Positions 31,790 through 41,764 of a DNA stretch of 64,000 bases are shown here, piece after piece. Source of the DNA: Periplaneta americana (lineage: Eukaryota > Arthropoda > Insecta > Blattodea > Blattidae); contig NC_091117.1 in NCBI RefSeq assembly GCF_040183065.1, forward strand, positions 97,304,001 to 97,368,000, in the 5' to 3' direction. A program made the position numbers and the translations under genes. The stretch's first letter is position 1. The number at the start of each line of letters is the position of its first letter. The notes under the pieces were generated by a model. It had not been told where the DNA came from, searched no databases, and saw only the letters and a program-made list of their open reading frames with translations.

Positions 31790-32589
31790 AGTGTCAAAAG
31801 GAAGTGAAATTTTGGGAGGAGTATATCAAGGATGCCCTTTATCACCTACCCTGTTCAACATCTACTTGGAGAATTTAGTAAAGAACTATTTTCAGAACAT
31901 GGGAAGAGTGATAGTAGGAGGAAGAAGAATAAAGTGCATAAGATTTGCTGATGATACAGCGTTGTTAGCAGAAGAGGAAATGATACTAAAGGATATCCTA
32001 CTGGAGCTAAATGACAGCTGTGAGCAGTGTGGGATGAAAATAAATGCAAATAAGACGAAGAGCATGGTCATAGGAAGAAAAATACTTAAGATAAACTTGC
32101 GAATTCTAAATGAGGCAGTAGAGCAAGTGGACAGCTTCAAATACTTGGGGTGTACTACAAGCAGTAACAGGAGCTACTGCCAGGAAGTCAAAAGAAGGAT
32201 AGCAATGGCCAAGGAAGCTTTTAATAGAAAAAGGAGCATTTTCTGTGGACCTCTGGAAAAATAACTAAGGAAGAGATTATTGAAGTGCTTTATATGGAGT
32301 GTGGGATTGTATGGGACAGAAACGTGGACATTACGACGACATGAAGAGAAGCGAATAGAAGCATTTGAAATCTGGATATGGAGAAGAATGGAACGTGTGA
32401 AATGGACAGACAGAATAAGAAATGATGCTGTGTTGGAAAGAGTGGGTGAAGAAAGAATGATGCTGAAACTGATCAGGAAGAGGAAAATGAATTGGTTGGG
32501 TCACTGGCTAAGAAGAAACTGCCTACTGAAGGATGCACTGGAAGAAATGGTGAACAGGAGAAGAGTTTGGGGTAGAAGAATATATAAGA
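31790..32589 (+). mobile_element. RTE-like LINE copy D, RT and C-terminal part
   Basis: Best preserved copy of the A/B/D family. Frame 31791-32264 has GCPLSPTLFNIYLENLVKN, FADDTALLAEEE with the catalytic FADD (about 31945-31980), GMKINANKTKSMVIGRK and FKYLGCTTSSN. After a stop near 32262, 32280-32594 gives GTETWTLRRHEEKRIEAFEI and NWLGHWLRRNCLLKDALEEM. The 5' part is absent. It is cut at 32589 by an RNase H-bearing LINE and resumes at 35593. Confidence 0.9.
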
Positions 32590-33173
32590 GTTAGTTTGTG
32601 GGGTTTAAAAAAGGGCGCGTCAGCTACTGTGGCTATTTGCGCCCTTATCTAAAATCCTTCACAAAACAGAAACACAATACAATAACCAGAATGCTTAAAA
32701 GAACTGAAAAGCGTTGTCATGGTTAAAACGAGGTTCACAAATGCAGTTTCAACAAGGTGATACATAAAAAACATAACAGTGAGCAGTTCTCAGATCCTAG
32801 CCAGTATTTAAAAAGAAACAATAAAATAATAAAACAAATGTCATCTGAAATAAATTATCTGGCGCATTTATAAAATGCTCGGATGTAAAGGGTCTGGAGG
32901 ATAGGTAAAAACGAGTCATTAAAAAACTAAATCACCCTGCCAAGTCCTGTATTCGATAAAAATCTCACAACTGCATTTGTACAATTAAAATCATTTCCAA
33001 GAGCGCCACGTAGAGAGGGACATGGTCATATTTTCTACAATGTGATAAAAATGTTCCACCATAAGAGGAACATGGCATATATCACACTCCGGCTGAGGCT
33101 CGCCACGTAGGAGATGGCCATGTGTCAGATGACAGTGGCCAATCCTCAACTGGATGAGTAAAACTTCTTCGTG

Positions 33174-33900
33174 TCATGACGCTCTTGTGGACAAATCCCA
33201 AACTCGAACAGTATTCTTTATTCTTCGTAATTTATTTCCCTCTTGTGCAGACCATTCTCCTTCCCATTGCCACCATATTATATGTTTCAAATAATTTTGA
33301 ATATCTTGCCACCTCTCACGCCAATACACCTCAGACCCATTCATAGCACCGGTCCTTGCTGCAGCATCCACTCCCTCGTTACCAGGAATGCCAACATGAC
33401 CCGGAGTCCACACTACTCCATTTCATAATCAGAGGTTAGGAGAGTGTGGAAAAGTTCCTGGGTTCTCAACACAAGCGGATCATCAGAATTCAAATGGTGC
33501 TTAAAGAGTCGGAGCAGATAAGGAATTTGCCCCGGGGTTGTCTAATTAAAAACAATAAAGCTCTATAAAAAGCATATAGTTCTGCGGCAAAAACATTAGT
33601 GTACTGGCTCAATTTATATTTAAATGTCTGTCCATTTGCAACAAAGGAACAACCAACACAATCATTTACTCGGGATCCGTGAGTAAAAACTGATGAATAA
33701 TTTGGAAACTGTGATAAAAGTTCACTAAAACGAAGTCTGCTGGTGTAAAATTCTTGAAACTTTGGCTCAGACTTACATCAAACATGGGACGTCGCATAAT
33801 CCACGGAGGAGTGGTCGTATATTCCAGTGTGCGAACTGCTGGCAGGCAGATGTCGAGCTCAGAGAGCAGTTCACGAAACCGCACACCTGCTGGACGAAGT
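33174..33900 (-). pseudogene. RNase H region of the LINE, broken
   Basis: Minus strand. 33174-33413 reads VKIVWTPGHVGIPGNEGVD-type sequence: WTPGHVGIPGNEGVDAAART is the RNase H motif around the last catalytic residues. 33666-33884 (LLSELDICLPAVRTLEYTT, PPWIMRRPMFD) is the linker before RNase H. Stops separate the pieces. An RNase H domain after the RT places the element in the I/Loa/R1-like group of LINEs rather than Jockey proper. Confidence 0.8.
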
Positions 33901-34310
33901 CTCCGTGGATTTTCACTGTATCGGCCGTAAAGAGACAGATGGTAAAAGGAGTCGTAAGAATTGTGCTCGGGCTGTGAGCAGAGCTTAACCGCATTTCAGC
34001 ACAACAGGACATTATGTCGCCAATACAGTGATGGTTCTCTCGCTTCGCAATACAGGCTCTCTATCCAACTCGTTCAGAAGGCCCCTGTAGCAAATCGTAT
34101 CTATGATGATGGATAGTGTCTAAGAGACGTAACTTCGATTTATTTGCTGAGCCATAATCCAGCTTTGACCAGATAAGAGCACGATAAAGACGTAAAAGCA
34201 CTATGTGGTCTGCATCCCAGTGAACCCCTGACAAAAGGAGTAAAATATTTAACGATTTTTCACAACGCCTTTTTAAGTCACATATATGCGCCTCTCACGT
34301 TAATTTATAA

Positions 34311-35581
34311 TCAAAGATAAGGCCCAAAAATCTCGCAGTGTCTGTATATTGCAACTCCACTCCATTTAAGACGTAGTTCAGGATGTGGATGTAGTCCACG
34401 ATGGTTATAGAAGTGGACACACTGCGTTTTTAGAGTGGAGAATTTAAAGCCATTGCGAACAGCCCATTCTGATAGCACATTGATGACCAGTTGCAACTGT
34501 CGACCGATGGATGGAAGATATCGGGAGCTGTAATATAAACTGAAGTCAACGTAGAACAGAGAGGATACTCGATCACCCACACAGTGGGTGCAGAAAAGAA
34601 GAACGTTTAATACATACCCCTGTCGAACACCATTTTCTTGGAGATGTTCGTTAGAAAATGTGGTGCCTACTCGAACTCTGAAATACTGCTCTGCCATGAA
34701 CTTAGCAATAAACGTTGGGAGACTGCCACGAAGTCCCCAATCATGCAGAGTTTGCAGAATTCCATACTGCCATGTGGTATCGTAAGCCTTTTCTAGATCA
34801 AAGAAGACCGCCACAAGATGCTCCTTCTTGAGGAAAGCATCTCTAATGGCGGTCTCAAGCCGAACAAGATGGTCTGCAGTGGATCTGTGCCTACGAAAAC
34901 CACATTGGATATTAGATAATCGGTTTTCCGATTCGAGTACCCACATCAGGTGTTTACTTATCATCTTTTCTATAACCTTACATACGCAGCTGGTGAGACA
35001 AATTGGCCTATAGCTCCCAGGTAAAGAAGGATCCTTTCCCGGTTTCTGGACTGGGATTACAATGGCGGAACACCAAGCAGATGGAAATACACCCTCAGTC
35101 CAGATTCTGTTGTATATTGACAGAAGAAAGGATTTTCCAGCTGGAGGAAGATGGTGAAGCATGCGGTTATGGATGTTGTCAGGGCCAGAGGTGGTGTCAG
35201 GGGTTGTGTCTAGTGCCGCCTCCAGCTCCTCGGTTGTGAATGGTGCATTGTAGTCTTCAGTGTTATCAGATTTAAAATTTAGGTTTCGTTTTTCTGCAGC
35301 ATCTTTGATTTTCAGAAATTCCGGGTCATAATTCCTTGAGCTGCTTATTTGTGCAAAAGTGGTAACAAATATTTCAGCAATTTTTATGGGACTGGGGGTC
35401 GTTACTCCATTGTTCAGAAGGCCCAGAATTACAGAACTACGTTTCCCCATTATTCGACAGACTTTGTCCCATACGATGTTAGGTGGGACGTTCTTTTTCA
35501 ATGAACTGACGTAGTTTGTCCAGGACGTTTTCATCGCACACAGTACGATGAGCTTTGGCTCGAAGACGTTTAAACTGGACA
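34311..35581 (-). pseudogene. LINE reverse transcriptase, mutated catalytic box
   Basis: Long minus-strand frame covering the linker (PPNIVWDKVCRIMGKRSS), FTTEELEAALDTTPDTTSGP, RT fingers (WCSAIVIPVQKPGKDPSLPG), YRPICLTSCVCKVIEKMIS, motif A (VAVFFDLEKAYDTTWQYGIL) and motif B region (NGVRQGYVLNVLLF). Motif C reads FYVDFSLYY where active elements have YVDD, so the second catalytic Asp is replaced by Phe. The normal GxPQGS-like motif B is also altered. The codons at the very start of the open frame (beyond 35581) belong to flanking DNA. Dead element. Confidence 0.9.
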
Positions 35582-35612
35582 AATATATAAGATCATAGAC
35601 GACATTAAGATA

Positions 35613-36410
35613 CAGAGCGATCCAAAAGTAGCACACATCTTATTAATATGTTCACATATGTTTATAAAGATGAATTTATTACGTTTACTTACATCAGTTT
35701 TCACATGAGTTACATCATTTTTCACAACAAAATATGCTGAAAGTAGCAGCCTCGTTCAGTAATGCATGTACGAATTCTTTTTACCATGTTTGCGGCCACT
35801 TTCTTGAGCATGCGTACACTGATGTTAATCTCCGTTGTTATGTTCCTCTTTAGTTCCTCCAGAGTATGCGGCCTGTTTTTGTATACCCTTCCTTTAAGAT
35901 AACCCCACAGGAAGAAATCGGGGGAACGTGGGAGCCATAATCCTTGAGAAATGATATGCTCACTAGAAAACTCGCACAAAAACTGCATGGTTTCATTAGA
36001 TGTATGATATGTGGCACTGTCCTGCTGGGACCAACAATCACGTTCATCATTGTCAAGAAGCGCAATGAACTGTGTAATGATGTCTATGTATACAACACTG
36101 GCCGAATTGTTAGGCACTGTCACATCCGGATAATTCCTACGAAATTCGTCTACAACACGTGCATAAGAACGACTGGAAAAATAATGTTCAACAATGAAAA
36201 CTCGTTGCTCTTGGGAAAACGACATGTGTGCTGAGCAATAAACAAAGGACTACTAAAAGCGCCAGTGTATACATACACATCACAATGACGTCTAGTTTTG
36301 TTGCTGTTAATACCCATGATGCTATCTAGTGGTAGCCGATAACACTTTCCAATGGCACTACTCAATATAGACACTATAATTTTAATGTGCGCGACTTTTG
36401 GATAGCGCTG
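35613..36410 (-). mobile_element. internally deleted Tc1/mariner (IS630-type) element, 798 bp
   Basis: Inverted ends CAGAGCGATCCAAAAGTAGC and (read inward) CAGCGCTATCCAAAAGTCGC, each beside TA. It carries a 167-codon in-frame remnant of the transposase on the minus strand. Inserted in RTE copy D. Confidence 0.9.
35722..36225 (-). pseudogene. Tc1/mariner transposase deletion derivative, open frame
   Basis: A 167-codon frame without stops. N-terminus MSFSQEQRVFIVEHYFSSRS with the start of the helix-turn-helix, then a deletion that joins RRNYPDVTVPNNS directly to the catalytic half: CWSQQDSATYHTS (second Asp), LPRSPDFFLWGYLKGRVYKN (a short deletion has removed about five residues that normally follow PRSPD), then RPHTLEELKRNITTEIN and a C-terminal ERGCYFQHILL. 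The rest of the DNA-binding domain and the first catalytic Asp are gone, so it cannot transpose alone. The frame may be intact by youth or by chance. Confidence 0.88.
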
Positions 36411-36520
36411 TATATGGATCATATGAGGGAACTAAGAGAAAAGCAGAAAATAGGAAAAATTGGAGAAAACTGGGTTTGCAGTGAAAGACCTGCCCTTGGG
36501 CAGAACACTAAATGAATGAA

Positions 36521-36869
36521 TATAAAGTTGTTTATGTTTGAATTTCTTGTGTTTAGAAACGTTAAATAATATCTGTTAATTAAATTGAGTGTTTCATTTT
36601 CGTGTTGGTATTTATTTATTTCAAATAATTACTGATTTGAATAATGAGACAACTTCCATGGAGTTTGTAGACGATTATTCTCATGAAGATAACATGAATT
36701 TAGAATGACTGATACATGAATTCCTTAGTCAATGCAGAAAAAGACCTACGAAAAAGAATTTTAGAAAGCAAATAAGAAACATACAGCAAAGATTTCTCGA
36801 GTGTTCTTCCCTGAGACGCCATTTATAAGCATTACAAACAGATTTAAACCATTCACAGAAATTAAAACA
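36521..36869. other. unassigned spacer
   Basis: AT-rich; short broken frames with no recognised domain. Confidence 0.45.
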
Positions 36870-37300
36870 ATGAGTGTACAACGTAGTACAACTTAATAGC
36901 AGCAAATTACACCTTCAGTTCCTATTATGACACCTGGCACTTTCCCAAGTAAACAGAAGAAACCCAAACCCATTAATCTAATTGCAAAATTCCAATATTT
37001 TCGATTACCGGTATGTGAATTATTTAAGCAATGCCTGTGTGTCAGTACTGTCCCAAGGGACTCAAAATCCAAGCAATTACTTATGATGATGAAAAAAAAA
37101 AATATTGCCTTATGTACAGTATCAGCAAATGGAATCAGGGAAACCCGGGCAAAGTGGATAAGCTAAGAACAAACAATGCCACAGGCTATATTTTGGTGCT
37201 CCCGAAATAAAATCTTCATGACATTGGTTGTGACACATGTTGTCCACATATATAAAAAACAGCAATTCGTTTCTCGTACCTACGGACAGTGATATGATTT

Positions 37301-37381
37301 GAGAAAGAAAATATAGTTAATTATTCGCTTTGCCCGTGTACCCGGGCAAAGCAAATAATAATTAACTATATTTTCTTTCTC
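37301..37381. repeat. near-perfect palindrome built on the pogo-like terminal motif
   Basis: Left arm 37301-37336 and right arm 37343-37381 match except for a 3 bp insertion; the centre holds CGCTTTGCCCG against CGGGCAAAGC. It could be two element ends fused back to back or a foldback copy with no interior. Confidence 0.85.
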
Positions 37382-38074
37382 ACATCACCCGGGCAAAGTG
37401 AATATCCCTATAACATTTTCATATTTCTATTTAATTTTTATTGACTGATAATAAAATTAAATCAACACATAAACACGATGTTAATGAGTTATATTAGATG
37501 ATAGGATATGCTATTTACAGCCCATTACAGCACGTTAGATTAGTACAAAATACAAATTTGAACAAGTCAACGTTTCACTAGCACTGAAGACTTGGATTTC
37601 TTCTGCTTTTGCTCCTGCCCATAAGTTATTTCTCTTTCAACGTTTTTAATCGGTATAGATGTAAGAAATTCAGAGCACTGACATTTTCTTCGTTGAACTC
37701 GTATCTTTCGAGCATCCACTTCTGGCACTGGTCTAAATCAAAAGAACTGACTTGGATTCTCTTGTTGACGATGTTGAGGGTTTTGGTGTAACCGGAACTG
37801 AAAATCTGAATGTAATTGATGTATTGAATATTCCTTCAATCTCTGAAGATAACGACATCACAGAGGTGGTTGATTCTGAGTGAGCATTAACTGTTTCTTC
37901 AGCTGCTGAAGAAGCTGTCACTGCAGAATTTGTTAAATCTGAGCCAGCTGTTGTTTCGCTGATTTCTATCTCAAGTAGGCAATCTGTAAGTTCATCTGGA
38001 ACAAAATCTTCATCAACAAACACGTTATGTTCGGAATATGTATGATAAGTCTTTCTTGTGTTAAATTTTAACGT

Positions 38075-38122
38075 ACCTTGTTAACATGTTTCGACCTATT
38101 TTGGGTCATCTTCAGAACTGGT
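38075..38122 (-). ncRNA. hammerhead ribozyme-like motif, left arm
   Basis: Minus-strand mirror of the motif at 38243-38290: CTGAAGA core, GACC/GGTC stem II, GAAA, palindromic CATG as stem III and short stem I (GTT/AAC, then ACC/GGT across an A-rich internal loop). The two copies are identical in all core positions. Confidence 0.68.
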
Positions 38123-38242
38123 CGTTGTTGGTGTTCGCGCCTCTTGTTTCCTGTGTGGGTGCGTTCGTAGTAACACATACACTCTTTGACTACATTACGA
38201 ACGCACCCACACAGGAAACAAGAGGCGCCAACACCAACAACG

Positions 38243-38290
38243 ACCAGTTCTGAAGATGACCCAAAATAGGTCGAAACATGTTAACAAGGT
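38243..38290 (+). ncRNA. hammerhead ribozyme-like motif, right arm
   Basis: Core CTGAAGA at 38250-38256, stem II GACC (38258-38261) with GGTC (38269-38272), GAAA at 38273-38276, palindrome CATG at 38277-38280, TT at 38281-38282 as the cleavage dinucleotide, stem I GTT (38247-38249) with AAC (38283-38285) extended by ACC (38243-38245) with GGT (38288-38290). This satisfies the hammerhead consensus. The 4-nt self-complementary stem III again suggests dimeric action, as known for Penelope elements. Confidence 0.7.
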
Positions 38291-38318
38291 ACATTAAAAT
38301 TTAACACAAGAAAGACTT

Positions 38319-38575
38319 TTTTTTTATTTTAGTAGGTTATTTTACGACGCTTTATAAACAGCTTAGGTTATTTAGCGTCTGAATGAGATGAAGGTGATAA
38401 TGCCGGTGAAATGAGTCCGGGGTCCAGCACCGAAAGTTACCCAGCATTTGCTCATATTGGGTTGAGGGAAAACCCCGGAAAAAACCTCAACCAAGTAACT
38501 TGCCCCGACCGGGAATCGAATCCGGGCCACCTGGTTTCGCAGCCAGACGCGCTGACCGTTACTCCACAGATGTGG
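38319..38575 (-). repeat. tRNA-derived SINE, family S2
   Basis: Flanked by a 15 bp duplication ACACAAGAAAGACTT (38304-38318, 38576-38590). On the minus strand: tRNA-like head with GGATTCGATTCCCGGTC, body TTACTTGGTTGAGGTTTTTT...CCCTCAACCCAATATGAGCA, GGACCCCGGACTCATTTCACC, tail CTACTAAAATAAAA. Youngest of the nested insertions at this locus. Confidence 0.93.
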
Positions 38576-39836
38576 ACACAAGAAAGACTTATCATACTTA
38601 TTCCGAAGTGATACAGTGTTAAAAGTTGTGTAATCAAGATGTATAAACACGTTATGGTTGTATGGCCAGATAGCAGAACCAATGATTGGAAGATTTTATT
38701 TCTTCGAGTGCTTTCTTCATGGCTTCTTCAGACCATTTGGCTTGTTCCATCTTCCTCTTGAAAACTTAAACCATCTGAAAACACATCACGACCTTTTCAA
38801 GTAAAAATTAAGATCAGTGTTACTGATTTATAATTTAATTAGTGTGACTTCATGCCTCCACTATGTAAAATGATCTAACACGCTTTATTACAATAGACAA
38901 ATACATACAAAAATACAGCTAACACTTATATAGTCAAATAAAGGTGGCAGGGCAAAGCGGATAAGTTATCCACTTTGCCCGCTGACGCCACTTCGCTTTT
39001 CATTTAAGGTTATACAAATATAAACGTCAATAAATTTCTTCGTAAGTATGGCACTTTAGAAGTAATCGTATCGCCTATATATTACTATCACATAACAAAA
39101 AGTTTCTGCAGTATTGTGTGTTGTACATTTGTTTCTCTTACCTTGAAATATTTTAAGAAAACAGTCAATTTTCTTCAAACACACGCTGACTTCTTCTCTC
39201 ACTAGCTAGAATGACAAGTCAGTTCCAGCAGCAAAATCTGGTTGGGATTCTTCCCCAACATAGCAGAAAGCGCTACCTGTTGGCGTTTCTAAGAAATATG
39301 CATTATTCTCTTTGCCCGGGTCTCCCCTACTCATTAAAGTGGTAATGAGGGGTCTGCCAGTAGATACGCCTAAAGAGGATATTGAAAGACAACTGCTAGA
39401 GATGAAGTATTCTATTGAAAGTGTCCGACAATTAAGAAGAAAAGGAAAATGATGACACTGGTACAAAGGAATGGAAGATGGTACCGCTTTGGGTGATAAC
39501 AGTGTATGGTGTTCATAATGCACCAGAAATAAGAAAACTCACAGGTTTGTACAATCTAAAAGTTTCTTTCTCAGAATATGTAAGTCAGGGGAGGCCTCAG
39601 CAGTGCTACCATTGCCAGGGCTCTGGCCATAAAGCAGCAGGCTGCTTTGTCTCAGCAAAATGTGTAAAGTGTGAGCAAAATCATAGTTCTAAGGAATGTC
39701 AAAAGAAACCTGCTGAACCACCAACTTACGCTAATTGTAAACAATCTCATCCAGCCAATTATAGAAAATTTGAAAAATTCCTGGCTTACGCTAAGGGCAG
39801 AAACATATATTCTCATACTGAGAGCTGACAATATAA

Positions 39837-40764
39837 TGCAAATGTAAATGATAGAGATTTTCCCCCTTCTGCCTAAAAGCACTTATTCAAATCAAGTTAG
39901 ACAACCCTGGCATCTCAGTTCTCAAACAAATGATGAATCCTGTTCAATATTTAGTGATACCAGTATACATGAAGTTCTTATCTAAATTATAAGGAAATTT
40001 TACAATCGACTTCAAAATAGCACAGATTCTTTCATTAAAAGAATTGTTGACTATAATGTGACTTCAGAATGTATAGAACGCCAAAAATGGCTATTTTTGA
40101 TAGTATGTAGTAATCTAACTGGTGGTCTTGTGATATGTGAAGAAGCATATCTACAACAAATTTCATGTACCGTACATCAACTTCTTCGAATTTGTGCGAA
40201 GAGATTCTGTAAACCAATAACACATGAACTAATAACATAATGGTGCACCATATCGAAATCCATGAAGAATTTGAAAAAAAAATGCACGCTCTCGGGGAAA
40301 AAAAAAAAAGAAACAAAAGAGAAACGAAAAAAATAGGTTCAATATAATACATACACTGAGATTTTAAAAAATGGAACACTACAAAAAGTACGATATTCAT
40401 TGAAGAAAGACTATTGTAACAAGACTTTACCACTTTATGAGCCTGGTTTGGTAAATTAAAAAATTGTACAATTTTTTTAGGGCTATTAACATTAATTTCG
40501 ACCTATTAGAACGAAAAAGTAAGAACAAAAACAATGTTACACTTTTTCAGTTTTAAGACTGCATTGCACTGCACTACATAAAATGAACCAGCATTATTAA
40601 ACGAATAAACGTTTCAAATGCAGTACCAGCCAATGACTGAAATCCTCGGTGGGGCTTGATGTAACTAGTTTAAATAGAATACCTCCCATACAAAATGTTT
40701 ATTATTCATGATATTACGCGTAATTAAGGCCCATTGTTATTAATTACTAATATAAAGATTACTG

Positions 40765-40766
<2 letters not shown>
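39837..40766. other. downstream of the Gag relic, nothing firmly recognised
   Basis: May contain the degraded C-terminal end of the ORF1 protein up to about 40430, but frames are short and I see no motif to support it. The rest is AT-rich. Confidence 0.4.

Positions 40767-40826
<60 letters not shown>
40767..40826. repeat. (TTA)n microsatellite
   Basis: About 20 units, uninterrupted. Confidence 0.97.
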
Positions 40827-40828
<2 letters not shown>

Positions 40829-41764
40829 GAAAAATGTCCCTCACCAAATAAATTACTATATTGTGAGTTTATTCAGTGACGGTTTTATTTATGATGATGC
40901 ATATTGAACTCAACTGAAGAAATATGTGTTTAAATTCCCCTGGAAATATTTTTCAGGTCGCTGAAATCCTGGGTAGACTCACTGCTCTCCCCCCTTCCCC
41001 CCCCCCCCCCCGCCGAAAGCAATAAGCACGGCCAACAGAAAAGTTTATTTCGCACCACATAACGAAGATGTCCATATGAAGATGCATTGAAAGCTCGCGT
41101 TTTAACATTGTCTTTCTCAAAAATTGTTAGTGATCACATATGTACCCCTTTATTTAAAACTTTCCTTCTTTGATTATTATTCTCGAGAAAGGATATTTTA
41201 ACAATGAATTAATTGTATCATCTTATTTCTCGCATCTGTTTCTGTTTTCCCGAAACACATAACACTGGACCTCCACTATTGTACTACGAAGTACAATAGT
41301 ACGATACCCTCTCATAAGTAATAAACTGAGATATAAGGGCTCGTGCCTGCTAGACAGCGAGAATTTTTGTTTTGTTTATGGCTTTTGGAAAGACGAGTCA
41401 CCACTGCTATTCTCACCCTCCTCCCTTCCTTGAGACCGGCCATAGGATGGAAGAAGTTGAAACTGACCAGACCACGAGGCCAGAAAAATTGTGTCTCATT
41501 TACAGCTTTTCAAGTGCAACTTCAAAAGTGGCGAAAACATACGAAATGCAGAAGCCAGACCCGGCCAGAAGGTATCAGGCCTCAGTAATAAATTTTACTG
41601 CAAAACAGTCTAAATACATCACAAAGTTTTCAAATACTTCTACAACGCTACATGTTTAATTCAAATAACTAATATAGGCTAGTATATAAAATCACAAAAT
41701 TTGAGTTCAGTTAAGCCAAGTGACTGAGGCCCGGCCTCATTTGCCTCAGTTAATTAGCCGCCAC
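40827..41764. other. unassigned stretch with a C homopolymer
   Basis: A C-rich tract (about 23 bases with two T) lies at 40989-41011. Near 41730-41760 GCCTCAGTTAATTAGCCGCC resembles a hAT right terminus, but no left partner was found. No gene supported. Confidence 0.4.

Larger units (their letters stand above)
32590..35581 (-). mobile_element. RNase H-bearing LINE (I/Loa-like), 5'-truncated
   Basis: Minus-strand non-LTR element of about 3 kb bounded by AATATATAAGA duplications (32579-32589 and 35582-35592). It holds a reverse transcriptase (34311-35540) and a downstream RNase H domain (33174-33900). Its 3' end, on the minus strand, has GGGCGCAAATAGCCACAGTA and ends AACCCCACAAACTAA. It inserted into RTE copy D. 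Confidence 0.88.
35593..36520 (+). mobile_element. RTE-like LINE copy D, 3' end (split by a Tc1/mariner element)
   Basis: 35593-35612 (TCATAGACGACATTAAGATA) and 36413-36520 continue copy D, ending with the family signature GTGAAAGACCTGCCC (36480-36494) and an ATGA tail. Removal of 35613-36410 plus one TA gives ACATTAAGATATATGGAT, matching copy B (ACATTAAGATATGTGGAT), so the target site is precise. Confidence 0.88.
38030..38644. mobile_element. Penelope-type inverted-repeat element (hairpin) with hammerheads
   Basis: Flanked by a 12 bp duplication AAACACGTTATG (38018-38029 and 38645-38656), inside the pogo-like transposase remnant. Left arm about 38031-38169, right arm 38196-38318 continued at 38591-38607, nearly perfectly complementary over about 130 bp with a loop of 26 bases. 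Each arm contains a hammerhead-like motif in opposite orientation. The right arm is split by a SINE (38319-38575). No coding sequence; it looks like two Penelope terminal repeats joined head to head. Confidence 0.82.
37580..38780 (-). pseudogene. pogo/Tigger-like transposase remnant, interrupted
   Basis: Read on the minus strand. 38650-38760 gives an N-terminal piece (KRKMEQAKWSEEAMKKALEE) typical of the start of the pogo DNA-binding domain, followed shortly by AIWPYNHNVF. After the Penelope-type insert (38030-38644) the frame continues FVDEDFVPDELTDCL, which matches the end of pogo transposases (GIWP-N-VF-DEDF-P--TD), then a Ser/Thr-rich acidic stretch. A frameshift near 37735 leads into the basic tail (ARKIRVQRRKCQCSEFLTSI, ending SSVLVKR). 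The catalytic DDE core between the two ends is absent, so the element was deleted internally before the later insertion. Confidence 0.65.
37137..39330. mobile_element. pogo-like element cluster with CCCGGGCAAAG termini
   Basis: The motif CCCGGGCAAAG(T/A)G-ATAA occurs pointing inward at 37144 and, inverted, at 39303-39320; the outer ends extend to GGGAAACCCGGG and GGGGAGACCCGGG. Further copies of the motif lie at 37322/37341 (a palindrome), 37388, 38948 and 38965. An inner pair (37388 and 38965) brackets a pogo-type transposase remnant on the minus strand. The outer pair interrupts the Gag frame. Whether this is one element with internal motif copies or two nested elements is unclear. Confidence 0.6.
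36870..39836 (+). pseudogene. Jockey-type LINE ORF1 (Gag-like) split by a pogo-like cluster
   Basis: Two parts. The left part (about 36927-37136) reads KKPKPINLIAKFQYF and later MMMKKKNIALCTVSANGIRE, like the N-terminal half of Jockey-type ORF1 proteins; this part is my inference. The right part is clear: VVMRGLPVDTPKEDIERQLL (about 39339-39400, the domain before the zinc knuckles), VPLWVITVYGVHN, then zinc knuckles CYHCQGSGHKAAGC and CVKCEQNHSSKEC, and PTYANCKQSHPANYRKFEK, ending at the stop near 39828. Such proteins bind the LINE RNA. Stops near 39453 and the insertion kill it. No ORF2 follows. Confidence 0.78.

Noticed and set aside
40989-41011. Regulatory C-rich (i-motif or G-quadruplex) element
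   Set aside because: A single homopolymer-like tract with no spacing pattern or nearby gene.
41720-41764. Right end of a hAT element (GCCTCAGTTAATTAGCCGCC)
   Set aside because: Plausible terminus, but no matching left end or 8 bp duplication was found.
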